NCBI GenBank assembly: GCA_963678675.1
Contig: OY783201.1
Coordinates: 18,159,769 to 18,223,768 of the forward strand
DNA length: 64,000 nucleotides
DNA from: Xiphydria camelus
Lineage: Eukaryota > Arthropoda > Insecta > Hymenoptera > Xiphydriidae
Direction: 5' to 3'
Both the position numbers and the translations under genes were made by a program. The notes below the pieces were generated by a model, which had not been told where the DNA came from, made no database searches, and saw nothing but the letters and a program-made list of their open reading frames with translations. The first letter of the stretch is position 1; each line of letters starts with the position of its first letter. Shown here piece after piece: positions 43,557 through 54,249 of the stretch.

Positions 43557-45384
43557 GCACGTGCTGGACGAGACCCACTACCCTCAAGCCCCAACACCAT
43601 TCGGCCTTCGGAGTCGCATGCAGCGAGGGCGGTAGGGTGGGAGATCAAGTTACACGAAATTCGTAAACCTCAGAAATTGATAAAAAGGTCGTACGAAATT
43701 CGTGTAACGTGTCAATTGGCCTCCTCGTGGCATCTCCTGGTAATACTCCACACTGGAGTAGCTGACAATTGGCATACAATTAGTAGAATCATCTACAAAC
43801 TTATCTAACAAAGTAATACTGTCTCCGGTGTACCTCGCCGACCTCGTTCATTCTGATATTGTTATTCTACATCAAAATGTAAGAGACACGTTTTTTTTAA
43901 TCTGCGGATTCTGCGGAGAAACTTTATCCGCTGAGAAGAGAAATACGTATCTCTCTCTCTTAGACCTTGTTGTCGAATACCATAATAACAGAATGAACGA
44001 AATCGGCGAGGTACACATGAAACGGTTTCCTTGCAAGTCACCTTCAAAAGGAAGACGAGCGACGAGGAACGACGGTGGAGAGTAAGGAGACGCGGACGCG
44101 GTTATGTATTATATTTTATTATAATTTTCCACAGAAATCTGAGGGAGGTACTAATCCCCAACCGAGCCGCCGCCGCCGCCCCCCCCCCCCCCCCACCTCC
44201 ACACGCACACAGAAAAACCTCCATCTCCACCTCGCCCTACTGCTCGTTCAGCCGATCCCCCTCCTCCCAGCGGTGGTACATTGTCTGCGACCGATATCTG
44301 TGGAAAGCCTGGGACTGGGAGACGACGACGATTGAACGTAACATTGTTTCAGGAAGCGAAGCCTATCGCGGAACAGAAAAAGTCGCGATGTAGTTGCCTT
44401 GATATAAGATATTACGAGCCGTTCCCGCAAATGTCGGTGTAGAAATCATCGTGTTGTGGTTCTTTAACGTTATTTTTAATTGATCCGATCGCGGGGGCAT
44501 TTGAACAACGAAGTGGATAGTAATCGTTTCTGTATCAACAAATCTGTGTTCAATTGATATTTTATACTTCATTAGTAGCTCTCTAGATGAGATACATCTA
44601 TCTCATAGTTTACAGTACAAAATGTAATTTCCCCTGCGGGAGCTAATTTTATGAATGAAAAAATTCTAATAAATCATGATTACACGAAATTCTGTCCCGC
44701 TGATTGTGACATCTTGTATGCCTCCTAATGCCTAAACTCTGTCCACTATCCGTCTTGCTTATTCCAACCAAACTCTTCAAGATCGAAGGGGTACATTTAT
44801 CCAAATATCTTGCGGAAGGAAATACCGGACGAAAAATAGCACAAGCCAGTCGAGTCACTTTCATGAATTAATTTATTAATAATCCATCAGTAATAATGTA
44901 TGAATGCAAGGTTAAATAACAAAAATAACCAGGAATAACGCGTAAAGCTGATAAAACCTTATGAATATAAAATAATCGGACCGTATTGTTACGAGAGTGT
45001 TACAATAGGAAGGATGGAAGGGTTTCGGATCAAACTTCATATTAACAGATGCATTATGTACAAGGATTAAGAGGGAAAGGATCAACGGCGACGAGTGATA
45101 TAGAAACCGCCTCTAGTTGGAAGAATCCATTGTGATCGAGATTGGCTACGGCACCAGTGTCGGCGTAAATCGATTACGATAACTGCTTCGAGTCACGTCC
45201 ACTTTTTATCCAAAACGCTCAAGGTTCTTCAGCCTTTGCTCATGATCCGGGCTGTCACCGCCATCGCCAACACTGCTCCTTCCTTTTTCAGCGAGGCTCC
45301 CGTTCTTCTCCACCGTTCATACTCTTGACGTGATGCCGCTGTCGGGTGTCACTGGAACTCTGCATGATTTGCAACTGGGTGTAG

Positions 45385-46236
45385 ATGGCCCTTTCTCTTG
45401 AACTCTTCACACACGTTGCTAGTACTGGTACCGTTTCAGGAACCCTTCGTGGTGACGACTTCCTCCTCTGTCTCGTCGCCTCGTCTCTGTCATTTTTTTC
45501 TTCCTTTTACCACACTCTCATTGCAAGTCTTGCTTCGATATTTCATGTTTCCGCCGATGCGTCTTTCTCTTACAGCTATTCGAGTCGGTCTTGGACTGCC
45601 TTCGCTTTAAAAGAGTACCCCTGCCGTTGACGCTGCTGCTGCTGCTGCTGTCCTTGCTGCTACTAGGACTCGAATGTCTGGAATCGTTGTCCATCGGAGC
45701 GGCCGCGTATCGCGATTGGCGAGATATCATTCAGGAGCTGGTGCGGAGTTGAGCAGTGTCGACCAGCTGCTACTGCTGTTCGTCACTGTCTTCCACGTGG
45801 TTTTTCGGCGTCACTGCACTTTTCTTTCGCACTTTACTCACTCCTTCTGTCGGCAACTCTGCCGCGTTTTCTTTCCATGTCTTCCAATTTTCACCTTGAC
45901 TCAGACTTTAATTTCATTTCAATTGCACCTTTCGTCCACGAGGCAGAGCTCGACCACTCTGGCGAGGACCACGTTGACGGTAGCCCCTTCCTCCATGACT
46001 GCCAGTCGCATCAGCTTCTCTCTGCAATTAAATATCAGTCGTGTTATTTGGTTGAACGACGAAAAGAAACCCGAATTATTATGTCTTATCATTTCAAACA
46101 ATTACTCACCATTATTCCAACATTCACAATTTTGAGGTTATACTTCACTTCTCCCGCATTTATCTACCACCCGCTTTTACCATTTCAAATATTTCGCTCG
46201 TACGTAGCGCCATCTTCCAAAGCCAACTCTAACTAA
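45385..46236 (-). other. Mirror of possible captured transcript (right arm)
   Basis: Reverse complement of 33841-34692 with several substitutions (for example Gln for Arg and Ala for Val in the serine-rich frame). No disruption pattern that would show selection either way. Confidence 0.3.
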
Positions 46237-46312
46237 AACACTGGCGAAGTCAAATTTCAGAAAAATTCAGGTCGCTGCACCTGCTCGACTAGCCATTGGA
46301 CATACGGTATAG

Positions 46313-46594
46313 ATTATTTAGATAGAGGTACAAGTGTTAGCTGTTCACGGAGCGCGTGGGGAAGCTAGGAGAAAGTGAGTAGGCTTGTGTGCGTCACCAA
46401 TGCTAGCTGCGCTATTAGTAGGTTGTATAGCGATTTACTATATCGACATCATCGACATCAAAATGTAATGCCACCTTAAGCCGCAAGCGCTGAGGTAGCT
46501 GCGCACGAATCACTGCGCACTAATCACATCCGGTTTCACATTTCCGTCCCGTTTCCCGAGGTTTATCCTCATACCGCCGTAATAGATGTTTACA
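46313..46594. other. End of the nest, P-like terminus
   Basis: Non-coding. The last ~80 bases (CACATTTCCGTCCCG ... AGATGTTTACACATCA) resemble the arm of palindrome P near 26500-26526, suggesting a diverged P-type end where foldback F2 resumes. Confidence 0.45.
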
Positions 46595-46875
46595 CATCAA
46601 AAATGTGACGTGATAGTCAAACTTTGACACCCCGGATTCGTGATCAGGAGGCAAAATTACTACGAATAACATATATCGCATCAAAAGTTGTACCCCAATT
46701 TTTTTTGTGTGAGTGACTGTGCATAGTTTTTTGAGGTTAGAACAAAATTGTGACGTGATGGCCAAATTTTGACACCGGATTCGTGATCAGGAGGCAAAAT
46801 TACTACGGATAACATATATCGCATCAAATGTATACCCTACTTTTTTTTGTGTGACTGTGTGATTACACACAGTCA

Positions 46876-46909
46876 GTACAGGGTTATTGATTAATAACCC
46901 TGTACTGTG
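46876..46909. repeat. Perfect short hairpin
   Basis: AGTACAGGGTTATT, a short loop GATT and AATAACCCTGTACT. No T-run follows. Confidence 0.85.
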
Positions 46910-46939
46910 TTGAAAAACTAATTCAATTGCTCTTATTTT

Positions 46940-47829
46940 AGGTATTTAGCTAAAGGATGTTCATTCAGAAGTCTAGCATTTTCATTCCGAATGGGCAGGT
47001 CTACGATAAGTAAGATAGTTTTTGAAACAGCCGAAATAATTTGGAGTAAATTTGTACAAGAATATATATGCCCGTGCCTACTGAGGAACATTTACAGAAA
47101 GTAATATCCGACTATTATAATCGATGGAAATTTCCCAACTGTTTTAGCTCCATTGACAGCAAGCACTGCCAAATAAAATGTCCGCCAAACTCAGGATCGA
47201 GTTATTTTAATTATTTAAAATACTTTTCGATAGTACTACAGGGCGTGGCTGATGCTGATAAAAAGTTCCTGGCAATAGAAATGGGGGGCAGAGGAAAGCA
47301 AAGCGAGAGGGACATTAATCGCGTCAATTTTATTTAACTTATTGGAAGCCAAACAATTTGGCATCCCCCCAGATCAATAACTACCAGGATCAAACATAAA
47401 ATTACCTAATGTTTTAATTGGTGATGAAGCTTACCCTTTGAAGAAATACTTAACGCGGCCGTATCCATGCAGAATGCTTACAGGAATAAGAGAATATTTC
47501 AATACGCGTCTATCAACAGCCCGAAAATGTATTGAGTGTGCGTTCGGAATTCTCTATTCAAAATGGCGCTTTTTATCAAAAGATATAGAGACATATCCCG
47601 ATAAAGCTTGCATATTAATAAAATGTGCATGCATACTTCATAATTTTATACGAATTCACGATGGCGAAGTCGATCTTGATTATTGTACTGTTATGGAGAA
47701 CTTAATTATGCAAACGTACGAAAATGCTGTTCAATTAAATTAAAGACCGGGAAGAAATAATAATCGATCATCCAGAGAAGCTAAACAAATTAGAGAGATG
47801 TTTGAAACATATTTATATGAACATCAGTA
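46940..47829 (+). pseudogene. PIF/Harbinger transposase, catalytic exon, decayed (H1)
   Basis: After an acceptor TTATTTTAG it reads YLAKGCSFRSLAFSFRMGRS. A 2-base insertion near 47065 follows, then FPNCFSSIDSKHCQIKCPPN (first catalytic Asp) and VLQGVADADKKFLAIEMG. A shift near 47330 follows, then VLIGDEAYPLKKYLTRPYP (second Asp), CIECAFGILYSKWRFLSKD (Glu) and ILHNFIRIHDGE. A last shift leads to REMFETYLYEHQ and the stop at 47827-47829. The first exon is not seen upstream. Confidence 0.9.
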
Positions 47830-47934
47830 ATTACCTATATTTATCTGTATTTATTTTTGTTATTTTTGTACGAATAAAAATGGTAAACTTATATTTGTAT
47901 AACATAACCTCAAAATAATTTCTCGCAGTTAACC

Positions 47935-48085
47935 TTACCTTCTACACCGCAAGCAAGTTCGACTTCTCCCATAACTTGTCAGTCACACTTTTATTTTTAA
48001 AATCTTTATGAGTATCCTGCCATAAAATGGGTCTACTTTGAACTCCCGAAATTAAAATTTCTTTAAAACACGACATGTGTGGTGT
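47935..48085 (-). pseudogene. MADF-domain first-exon remnant
   Basis: FKEILISGVQSRPILWQDTH and KDFKNKSVTDKLWEK are the first half of a MADF domain. A stop (TAG) precedes a donor GTAAGG near 47934, so the exon is probably shifted by a base. The rest of the gene would lie below 47934 on the minus strand, where a transposase exon of opposite sense now sits. Confidence 0.65.
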
Positions 48086-48301
48086 CTGTCCGGTCGCCGC
48101 GTGATCTTTCGTTGGTCGGAGATTGAAACGCGGACTACGATGTTTCAATGGTTTTTAGCACATTGACGAAAGCGCGGATAGTTTCGTCTTATAAAGTTTC
48201 GAACGTAATGTCCTTTGGCCGTCGTGTCGGAGGGGATGGCGTGGATTGACGCCATGCATTCTGAATGGTCGGAGGAGGAATGTCGATGGAACAAAGGAAG
48301 A

Positions 48302-48422
48302 GCCGATGCAGACGAGGCCACTTTTAGTGGCGAACGCGTGCGACAGCCACCGGCCTCTTGTGAGCCGATGCAGCCGAGGCTACTTTTAGTAGCGAACGCG
48401 TGCGATAGCTACTGGCGTCTAG
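48302..48422. repeat. 62-bp tandem duplication with paired changes
   Basis: Two copies starting GCCGATGCAG. In copy 1 GCCACTTTTAGTGGC is followed by GACAGCCAC; in copy 2 GCTACTTTTAGTAGC is followed by GATAGCTAC. All three five-base blocks change together, keeping the stem intact. Confidence 0.8.
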
Positions 48423-48443
48423 GACCGCTCTGTAGTACTCAAG

Positions 48444-48740
48444 ATGCCGCTGACGAGTGATGTAACATTGCTATTGCTTCTACTTTTAAAAAAGAAAAAA
48501 CGTCGATGTATTTCACGTATGCATGTGCATCCCTTGTTACTCGAAAGAGCGTCAAAAGGTCTATACCGTATATTATATGAAGATCTGCGGCAGGACGACA
48601 AGATATTTTTCAAATATCTTCGTATGTCGAAAACATCATTTAATGAACTTGTAGAAAATGTTCGAAGTGAAATTGTTAAAATAGATACAAATATGGGAAA
48701 AGCCATTCCACCGGATGAAAGACTTGCTCGTACTATTAGG
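48444..48740 (+). CDS. PIF/Harbinger transposase, first exon (H2)
   Basis: Starts MPLTSDVTLLLLLLLKKKKR and continues LLLERASKGLYRILYEDLRQ, FFKYLRMSKTSFNELVENV and PPDERLARTIR, the N-terminal segment of HARBI1-like nucleases. It ends at a donor GTAAGT (48741). The exon at 58528 starts with the matching YLGGGASMLDLHLQSRIGHS, so the two could be parts of one gene now 9.8 kb apart because of the elements between 49561 and 58346. Confidence 0.8.
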
Positions 48741-48881
48741 TAAGTAATGTTTATTTAAGAAAATCTACATTAAGCAAAACGTGATACTTATCTTTTTCGA
48801 TTAAAAAAATACGCAAACAATATTTATACAATATAACGAAACATAAAGAAACTTTATTGCAAATTCTTGCATTATGTTCTA

Positions 48882-49556
48882 TTAAAAAAGAAAATTAAAT
48901 GAGTCATCACTGCACGTAGACTCTGGTGAAAATGGTTCCCTTGATGGGCCGCTGAGATTTTGAGTGCCAGGATGCTGGTTGTATGATGAGAGATTGGTAT
49001 ATGTTGTCTGACTGCAAGCTTGCTTTGCACTTTGCTGAGTATATACAGGTGCTATAATTGTAGACGCAGATGCTTGTTGTGCTTGAAGTATGGTATTCAT
49101 TAGTTGTGTTTTAATAATGAGTTTTTTGTTTTTTGGCAACTTTTTGAGGTCAGGAACGAGTGACAACATAAACAATGTGTCAGAATCGCGATCATTATTT
49201 GCTGAGTGTGCTGAACTTGTTTCTTGCGTTACTTTCTGCTTTAAAATCTTAATTAATTCTGCATCATCTTCTTTGCAATTTCGAGGTCGCTTTTTAGGAG
49301 CCACTAAAGGAACTTCAGTCTCTACAAACTCTTCAGTCTCAAATTGTTGATTTTGCATGTCTGGACTCTCATTTTCTATTTCACCTAAACCTGATTGCGT
49401 CGGGGTGCAGGCAGTTTGTAAAAAACGAAGCTGATCGAAGTAAACATAGCACTTCCTTCCTATCGCCGCAGATCCGCTTTTTTGTGATAACTGCATTTGT
49501 AGTTCCCTTCGATAACAGTCGCGAAGACTCTTCCAGCGTCTGTGCAATTGTTTACC
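48882..49556 (-). pseudogene. MADF-BESS partner protein, second exon
   Basis: After a likely acceptor (TTTTTTTAAG once the inserted elements are removed) it reads HRRWKSLRDCYRRELQMQLS, the second half of MADF, then CYVYFDQLRFLQTACTPT. A linker follows and then a BESS motif (DTLFMLSLVPDLKKLPKNKK, LIIKTQLMNTI) and a glutamine/threonine tail. Open for 221 codons. The first MADF half is missing: the gene was cut at TTAA 49557 by element A. These proteins partner with PIF/Harbinger transposases. It lies antisense inside the transposase intron. Confidence 0.82.
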
Positions 49557-50125
49557 TTAAGGCCCTCCGCCCACGAGGCTACTCAAAAGAAACTGGAACT
49601 GGTAAGTATCTGGAATCACTAGCAACTAGTCGCCTTGGTTTCGCACACGAAGCAACGCGAAAGTGACGTGATTTCGACCGGTCGGTACGCAATGACCAAT
49701 GTCTGCAGTTTCGTTTCGTATCCGTGAGCTTGTTTTACTGAATCTACCACGCACAACGTCGGCAACTCGGAAACTCTAATCACTTGGCGACCAGCAGGAC
49801 GAGTCGCTAGAAATCAATTGCCAACGCATCACAAACTAATCACTTTGCAGTTGTGTCGTGAGCGGACTTCTATTTAAATGCATTGGCGGAAACTTGCACG
49901 CGACTCGTTGGCGACTTGGGTTCCAATCGCGTCGCTTCTCACAAGGGGACCCTTCGAAAGTCGGAACACCGATTGTAATGAATTTTTTTTAATCAATAAA
50001 GGGAAGTCCCCTGAGTAACGCTCATACTTTACTTTTGTCCAATGCGCCTTTGTTTATTTAAAAAAAAAGAAATTGTTTTGACGCGTAAAGTGTGTACTGT
50101 AATGTAATACTCGGTATCCAAGATA

Positions 50126-50205
50126 ACGGCGTGGCGCAGTCGGCTAAGGCATAGACTTACCACGCGGGCGTCCCGCGTTCGATTCCCGTGCATGCACTAT
50201 CTTTT
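50126..50205 (+). repeat. tRNA-like sequence in left arm of C
   Basis: TGGCGCAGTCGGCTAAGGCA is a good A box and D arm. CGTTCGATTCCCG is a good B box, and TTTTTTTTT follows directly. The acceptor and T stems do not pair well, so a functional tRNA is unlikely. Confidence 0.75.
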
Positions 50206-50345
50206 TTTTTGCCAATTTCGAACTTTTTCAATTTTTTTATTATTCAAACTATTGCTACTAATCTTTAGAAGTAAAATAAATCTAGGTAACGTGAATAAAA
50301 AATTTTTTTGCATTAAAAACTATATTTTGAACGATTGTTACTAAT

Positions 50346-50645
50346 CATTCGAAGGCAAATTAGTGAAGTTTTGGTGACAATTTCTATGCTTCACATTAAA
50401 TGACGTCAATGCCGGGTAAGTGCAAATTACTCATTTTCCTACGAAACATTCATTAAATTTGGTGGTAATTCACTCGTGACGTCAACACCAGGTAAGTGTC
50501 ATTCGAAGGCAATTAGTGAAATTTTGGTAACAATTTCTATGTTTCACATTAAATGACGTCAATGCCGGGTAAGTGCAAATTACTCATTTTCCTACGAAAC
50601 ATTCTTTATATTTGGTGGTAATTCACTCGTGACGTCAACACCAGG
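50346..50645. repeat. Two tandem ~156-bp units with TGACGTCA
   Basis: CATTCGAAGGCAAATTAGTG starts unit 1 (50346) and CATTCGAAGGCAATTAGTG unit 2 (about 50502). Each has AAATGACGTCAATGCCGGGT and CTCGTGACGTCAACACCAGG, giving four TGACGTCA sites. Confidence 0.85.
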
Positions 50646-50659
50646 GTCAATTACTCATT

Positions 50660-51800
50660 GCTATGTTATACACTCTAACCCTTCTTATTGTCAGCGGGGT
50701 ATTATGCTGTTCGTCTGGAAACCTAGAAAATGTCCTACAATTACCAGTTACTCATTATTCTACGAAGCTACTCCCAAATTTTCCCCCTTTGTTCGAAAAT
50801 GCCTTAAAAGTCGACGTGATGGAGGTCTTATCATCAGTTTTCTTCATCATAATAAATAAAAATGCTATTTGTAATTGAACGTGTTTAAATTTTGTTTTTT
50901 CGCCTTACCTAGATCAAGAGACACGGCAGTGTCTCGCGGCATGTTCGTTCATCTAGTCTCGGCGTCGAAGCGAGCACCCGTGTATCTATACGCCACAAAT
51001 ATCTACCCCCTGCACCCCTCAATTTTTACATCGAATTTTCTCAATAAATATATGGTTATAACCAAAACTATGCTTAGTTACGCCATATAAATCGACTATT
51101 CTCTATCGATAGAGACCAGAGTAAATGTTGTAAGTTACATATTAACAGAGATTTTTCCTTAGAAACGCGAAGCCACGCCCCTTGCCCCTCAAAGTCGAGG
51201 ATTTCTTTTCTCGGCCGCGATATATATATGTAAAAATGTCACAAAAATTCCGCCTGTCTTCGGCGGTATTCGGCCATGGTCGGAAATGTGTACACAGATG
51301 CGGCCACACGCATACGCCATCAAAAATGTATGTGAGAGTGTGTGAGATAATATATTTCTTGAATGTTTAGTTGTTTTTCAAAATTTAAAAATATTTCCAT
51401 TCGCGAAACGATTTCCCTCGCATTTTCTCGATCCTCGGACGCGCTTGTTAATAAAAAGTACAAATTCAGTGTAATCGGAGTAGTGAATCTCAATAGTGGT
51501 GAATGTGACAGATGCTCTGACAGCTAGCTAATCAAATCGTTTAGATATGTTTAATAATCAAGACAGTGCACGGAAGCAGTGTCATTTTTCTTTGGTTGCT
51601 GGTGCATGAAGAGCAGTAAAGGAGACATCTGTATCTCGGAAGAAGTGGCATCAGATAAGTAACTTCCTAACTGACTGTCTTAACCTCATTTTCATCCCTT
51701 ATACAGAACAAATATCTTTGTGGTTATTCTATTTTTTGTTTTCAGCGCCATACGAGAACGGGACGGATTGACGGAAATTTGATTTTTCTTCGCAGTCAAA
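50660..51800. other. Interior of C, nothing recognised
   Basis: AT-rich with several short open frames of no recognisable content. Confidence 0.4.
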
Positions 51801-51824
51801 AATCAACCTAGGTAGAAAAGAATT

Positions 51825-52550
51825 CTCTAGAATTGCGGTACAATGCCACGGTATGAATATCAGGTTCTACCGACATGGCATGCTTAGACAAGGTCTGTAT
51901 CAACTTTAGCGTTATATTAAGGGCACTGCACTAATCCTGTGGCACATTTTTCTATCTAGAAAAGCATATTATTATGGTAGTACAGCTGTACAGCGTTCCG
52001 ATAATATACCGTCTTCCCGTACTGACAGTATACATGCATTTTACCTCCAATATGCCGGAATTAAAAATCTCTAGAACTCTGCGGTACAATGCCACGGTAG
52101 GAATATCAGGTTCTACCGACATGACATGCTTCGGCAAGGTCTGTATCAACTTTAGCGGTATATTGGGGGCACTGCACTAATCCTGTGGTACATTTTTCTA
52201 TCTGGGAAAGCATATTATTATGGTAGTACAGTTGTACAGCGTTCCGATAATATATAATTGGAACTTTTGATAATACGAAAGGGGGAATATATCGATAAAG
52301 AAAAGATAATAAAATAATTACTTCATTATTGTAATCCAATTCTATCGTATCTCCTACTTTTCTACCACGGCTTTCCCAGATAGAAAAATGTGCCACAGGA
52401 TTAGTGCAGTGCTCCCAATATATTATATATAATGCTAAAGTTGATACAGACCTTGTCGAAGCATGTCATGTCGGTAGAATTTGATATTCCTACCGTGGCA
52501 TTGTAGCGCAGAGTTCTAGAGATTTTTAATTCCGGCATATTAGAGGTAAA
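51825..52550. repeat. ~180-bp repeat, two direct copies and one inverted
   Basis: GCGGTACAATGCCACGGTA starts copies at about 51834 and 52080. The reverse copy ends near 52510 with TACCGTGGCATTGTAGCGCA. The copies share ATCAGGTTCTACCGACATG and ATTTTTCTATCT-GAAAAGC. Confidence 0.85.
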
Positions 52551-52584
52551 ACCTCCACTCCATCGCCTTCGACTTCTTCTACCC

Positions 52585-52695
52585 CGTGAGGATTTCTCAC
52601 GGACCAATAGTGGGCGTTATGATTATTCACTAATCCTTTGTTGCAGAATTTCGATTCATCTGTGAACAAAATCTTCTGACGAACGAGGGATCGTC
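52585..52695 (-). pseudogene. Tc1/mariner-like transposase scrap
   Basis: The minus strand reads QKILFTDESKFCNKGLVNNH then NAHYWSVRNPHG, the region of the first catalytic Asp in DD34-type transposases (compare FTDECTF in the palindrome copies). Only about 35 residues remain. Confidence 0.75.
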
Positions 52696-52917
52696 CACTT
52701 GCCGTTCCAAAAATCAGTCGGAATAGTTCATTCGTCGAGCTGGATCTAGCTAATTGTACGCTGAAACATGCCCAAGACGTATTCAGCCTTGAGAAGATTT
52801 ATTTTAATATTGGACCAAAGGAACGGCAATCCTGTTGCTTCAACTTCCAGGTATATTAATTGTAAGTATTACTGGAGAACGAGTAGGTTAAAAGATTTTC
52901 GTGAAGACTCACGATTT

Positions 52918-53510
52918 TCTGATATGTCATTTCGTACAGGTGCAACCGAAGAGGATCTAGCTCGTGTCCTGTCCGTAAAAAGATGACTCGATGGACATCG
53001 GAGAATGTCAGGCTTGTCACCGAGCGCCTATTACCCAAGTTACATTAATTGCAATACGCGCTTCTCGTTTCATTCAACTATTCCAGCGTTAAATAACTTT
53101 TACTTCTTTCAAGGTAATCACCTTTTATGAACTGTTCGTGGTAGGAGGCAGCGATCGATAATAGACTCGTCGTAGACAAGTTCGTCTATTAAAACTAAAA
53201 GGCAATTGGTGTGCAACTGGAACATCATCGCAGGAATAATTTGTCTACGATTAGTCACAATCATTGATCGTTGCCCCCTACGATCAACAATTCGTACAAG
53301 GTAAATGCTTTGAAAGAAGTAAATGTTACTTAGAGCAGGAATAGTTAAAACGAAAATCGCATATTGCAATGAAAGTACTATGGGTGAAAGGCGCTCGGTG
53401 ACAAGCCTAACATTCTCCGATCCATCGAGTCATCTTTTTACGGACAGGACATGAGCTAGATCCTCTTCGGTTGCACCTGTACGAGATGACATGTCAGAAA
53501 ATCGTGAGTT
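52918..53510. repeat. Inverted repeat with ~115-bp arms
   Basis: GATATGTCATTTCGTACAGG to 53030 pairs with 53390-53510. The arms include AGGATCTAGCTC and TGACTCGATGGAC. The spacer has no gene. Confidence 0.8.
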
Positions 53511-53629
53511 CATGAAAATCTTCTAACCTACTCGTTCTGCAATAATACCTCTAAAAAAAGAGAAAAAATCACCTCTAAAGTTGAGCTTGTAAGTATTTGT
53601 ACAAGTTCTCAACAACGAGTTTCCAAGAG

Positions 53630-53712
53630 GCGGCGTGGCCGAGCGGTTAAAGCGCTAGTCTACTAACTCGGGGATCGCGTGTTCGAGGCTCCTCATGTGC
53701 TTCTTTTTTTTG
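53630..53712 (+). repeat. tRNA-like (Ser/Leu-type D arm) sequence
   Basis: GGCGGCGTGGCCGAGCGGTT is typical of the 5' end of class II tRNAs. A B-box-like GTGTTCGAGGCTCC follows and then TTCTTTTTTTT. The T stem and acceptor stem do not pair, so it is a pseudogene or SINE head. Confidence 0.7.
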
Positions 53713-54096
53713 CAAATAAAAATGTTCATTTAATCATAATTTGATAACAATCAACGTTACTAATCAATATTTTTTTTAATTTCAATTATATTTTAATTCT
53801 GGGGGCTGTGTTGAAAAAAATTAAAATTGTAGAAAAATAGCAGTTATTATTCGCTTTCGGTGAGCTCAGGCTTACAATTTGTGGGATGATAATTGTCATA
53901 AAAGCACTCAAAACATAAATTAAGTTGACAATGACTACAGGAGATAAAACCGGTATTGCTGCAAGCGCAGGGAGTCTTCAATTTATTTAAAGGAAAGCAT
54001 ACTTCATTCACGTTGGAAAAAAAAATATTATTTAATAACGTTGATTGTTATCAAATTATGATTAAATGAACATTTTATTTGCAAAAAAAAAAGAAG

Positions 54097-54170
54097 CACA
54101 TGAGGAGCCTCGAACACGCGATCCCCGAGTTAGTAGACTAGCGCTTTAACCGCTCGGCCACGCCGCCTCT
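54097..54170 (-). repeat. tRNA-like sequence, mirror copy
   Basis: Reverse complement of the unit at 53630, including the poly-T (poly-A on the plus strand). Confidence 0.7.
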
Positions 54171-54249
54171 TGGAAACTCGTTGTTGAGAACTTGTACAAA
54201 TACTTACAAGCTCAACTTTAGAGGTGATTTTTTCTCTTCTTTTTGAGTG

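Larger units (their letters stand above)
33766..46312. repeat. Giant palindrome, ~6 kb arms, 44-nt spacer
   Basis: The left arm 33766-40272 is the near-exact reverse complement of the right arm 40317-46312. Paired positions sum to about 80590 near the centre and 80077 beyond 35.5 kb; the step is the 516-bp insertion at 35036. The spacer is 40273-40316. The outer ends are TATACCGTATGTCCAATGGC and its complement. Scattered single-base differences exist (for example residue A versus T in the two transposase copies, and several near 34360/45720), so the arms are not identical reads. Confidence 0.95.
25270..46862. repeat. Foldback element F2, split by a ~20.5 kb nest
   Basis: The left part 25270-26065 starts with a doubled terminal unit (CACAGTCACACAAAAAAAAA at 25270 and again at about 25409), passes the centre and runs into the right arm up to GAGATTAAAAAAA. 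The expected continuation AATGTGACGTGATAG appears only at about 46595 and runs through the mirror-image doubled terminal unit to about 46862. The join CTCAAAAA-GCTATGCACAGTC between the doubled units is the same on both sides. Everything from 26066 to 46594 is therefore inserted DNA. ATTA next to both outer ends may be the target duplication. Confidence 0.8.
53545..54245. repeat. Inner palindrome with tRNA-like units on both arms
   Basis: Arms 53545-53790 and 54005-54245 are near-perfect complements. Each contains a tRNA-like unit: 53630-53700 plus and 54097-54168 minus. The ~215-bp spacer is unique. Confidence 0.88.

Noticed and set aside
45385..45730. Serine- and phenylalanine-rich frames as membrane proteins
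   Set aside because: Antisense of the purine-rich captured-like segment; no start context and no homology recognised.
33766..46312. Dismissing the giant palindrome as a pure assembly or read artefact
   Set aside because: The arms carry independent substitutions, a different G-run length and a MITE with duplication in only one arm. Kept as real but flagged for read support.
47935..49556. The two MADF pieces as exons of one gene
   Set aside because: On the minus strand the second-half exon lies upstream of the first-half exon, so they cannot be spliced in order.
50126..50205. Functional tRNA gene
   Set aside because: A and B boxes are good, but acceptor and T stems do not pair and no sound anticodon arm can be drawn. 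Mirrored copies lie in transposon ends.
53630..53712. Functional tRNA-Ser or tRNA-Leu gene
   Set aside because: The D arm fits, the rest of the cloverleaf does not.
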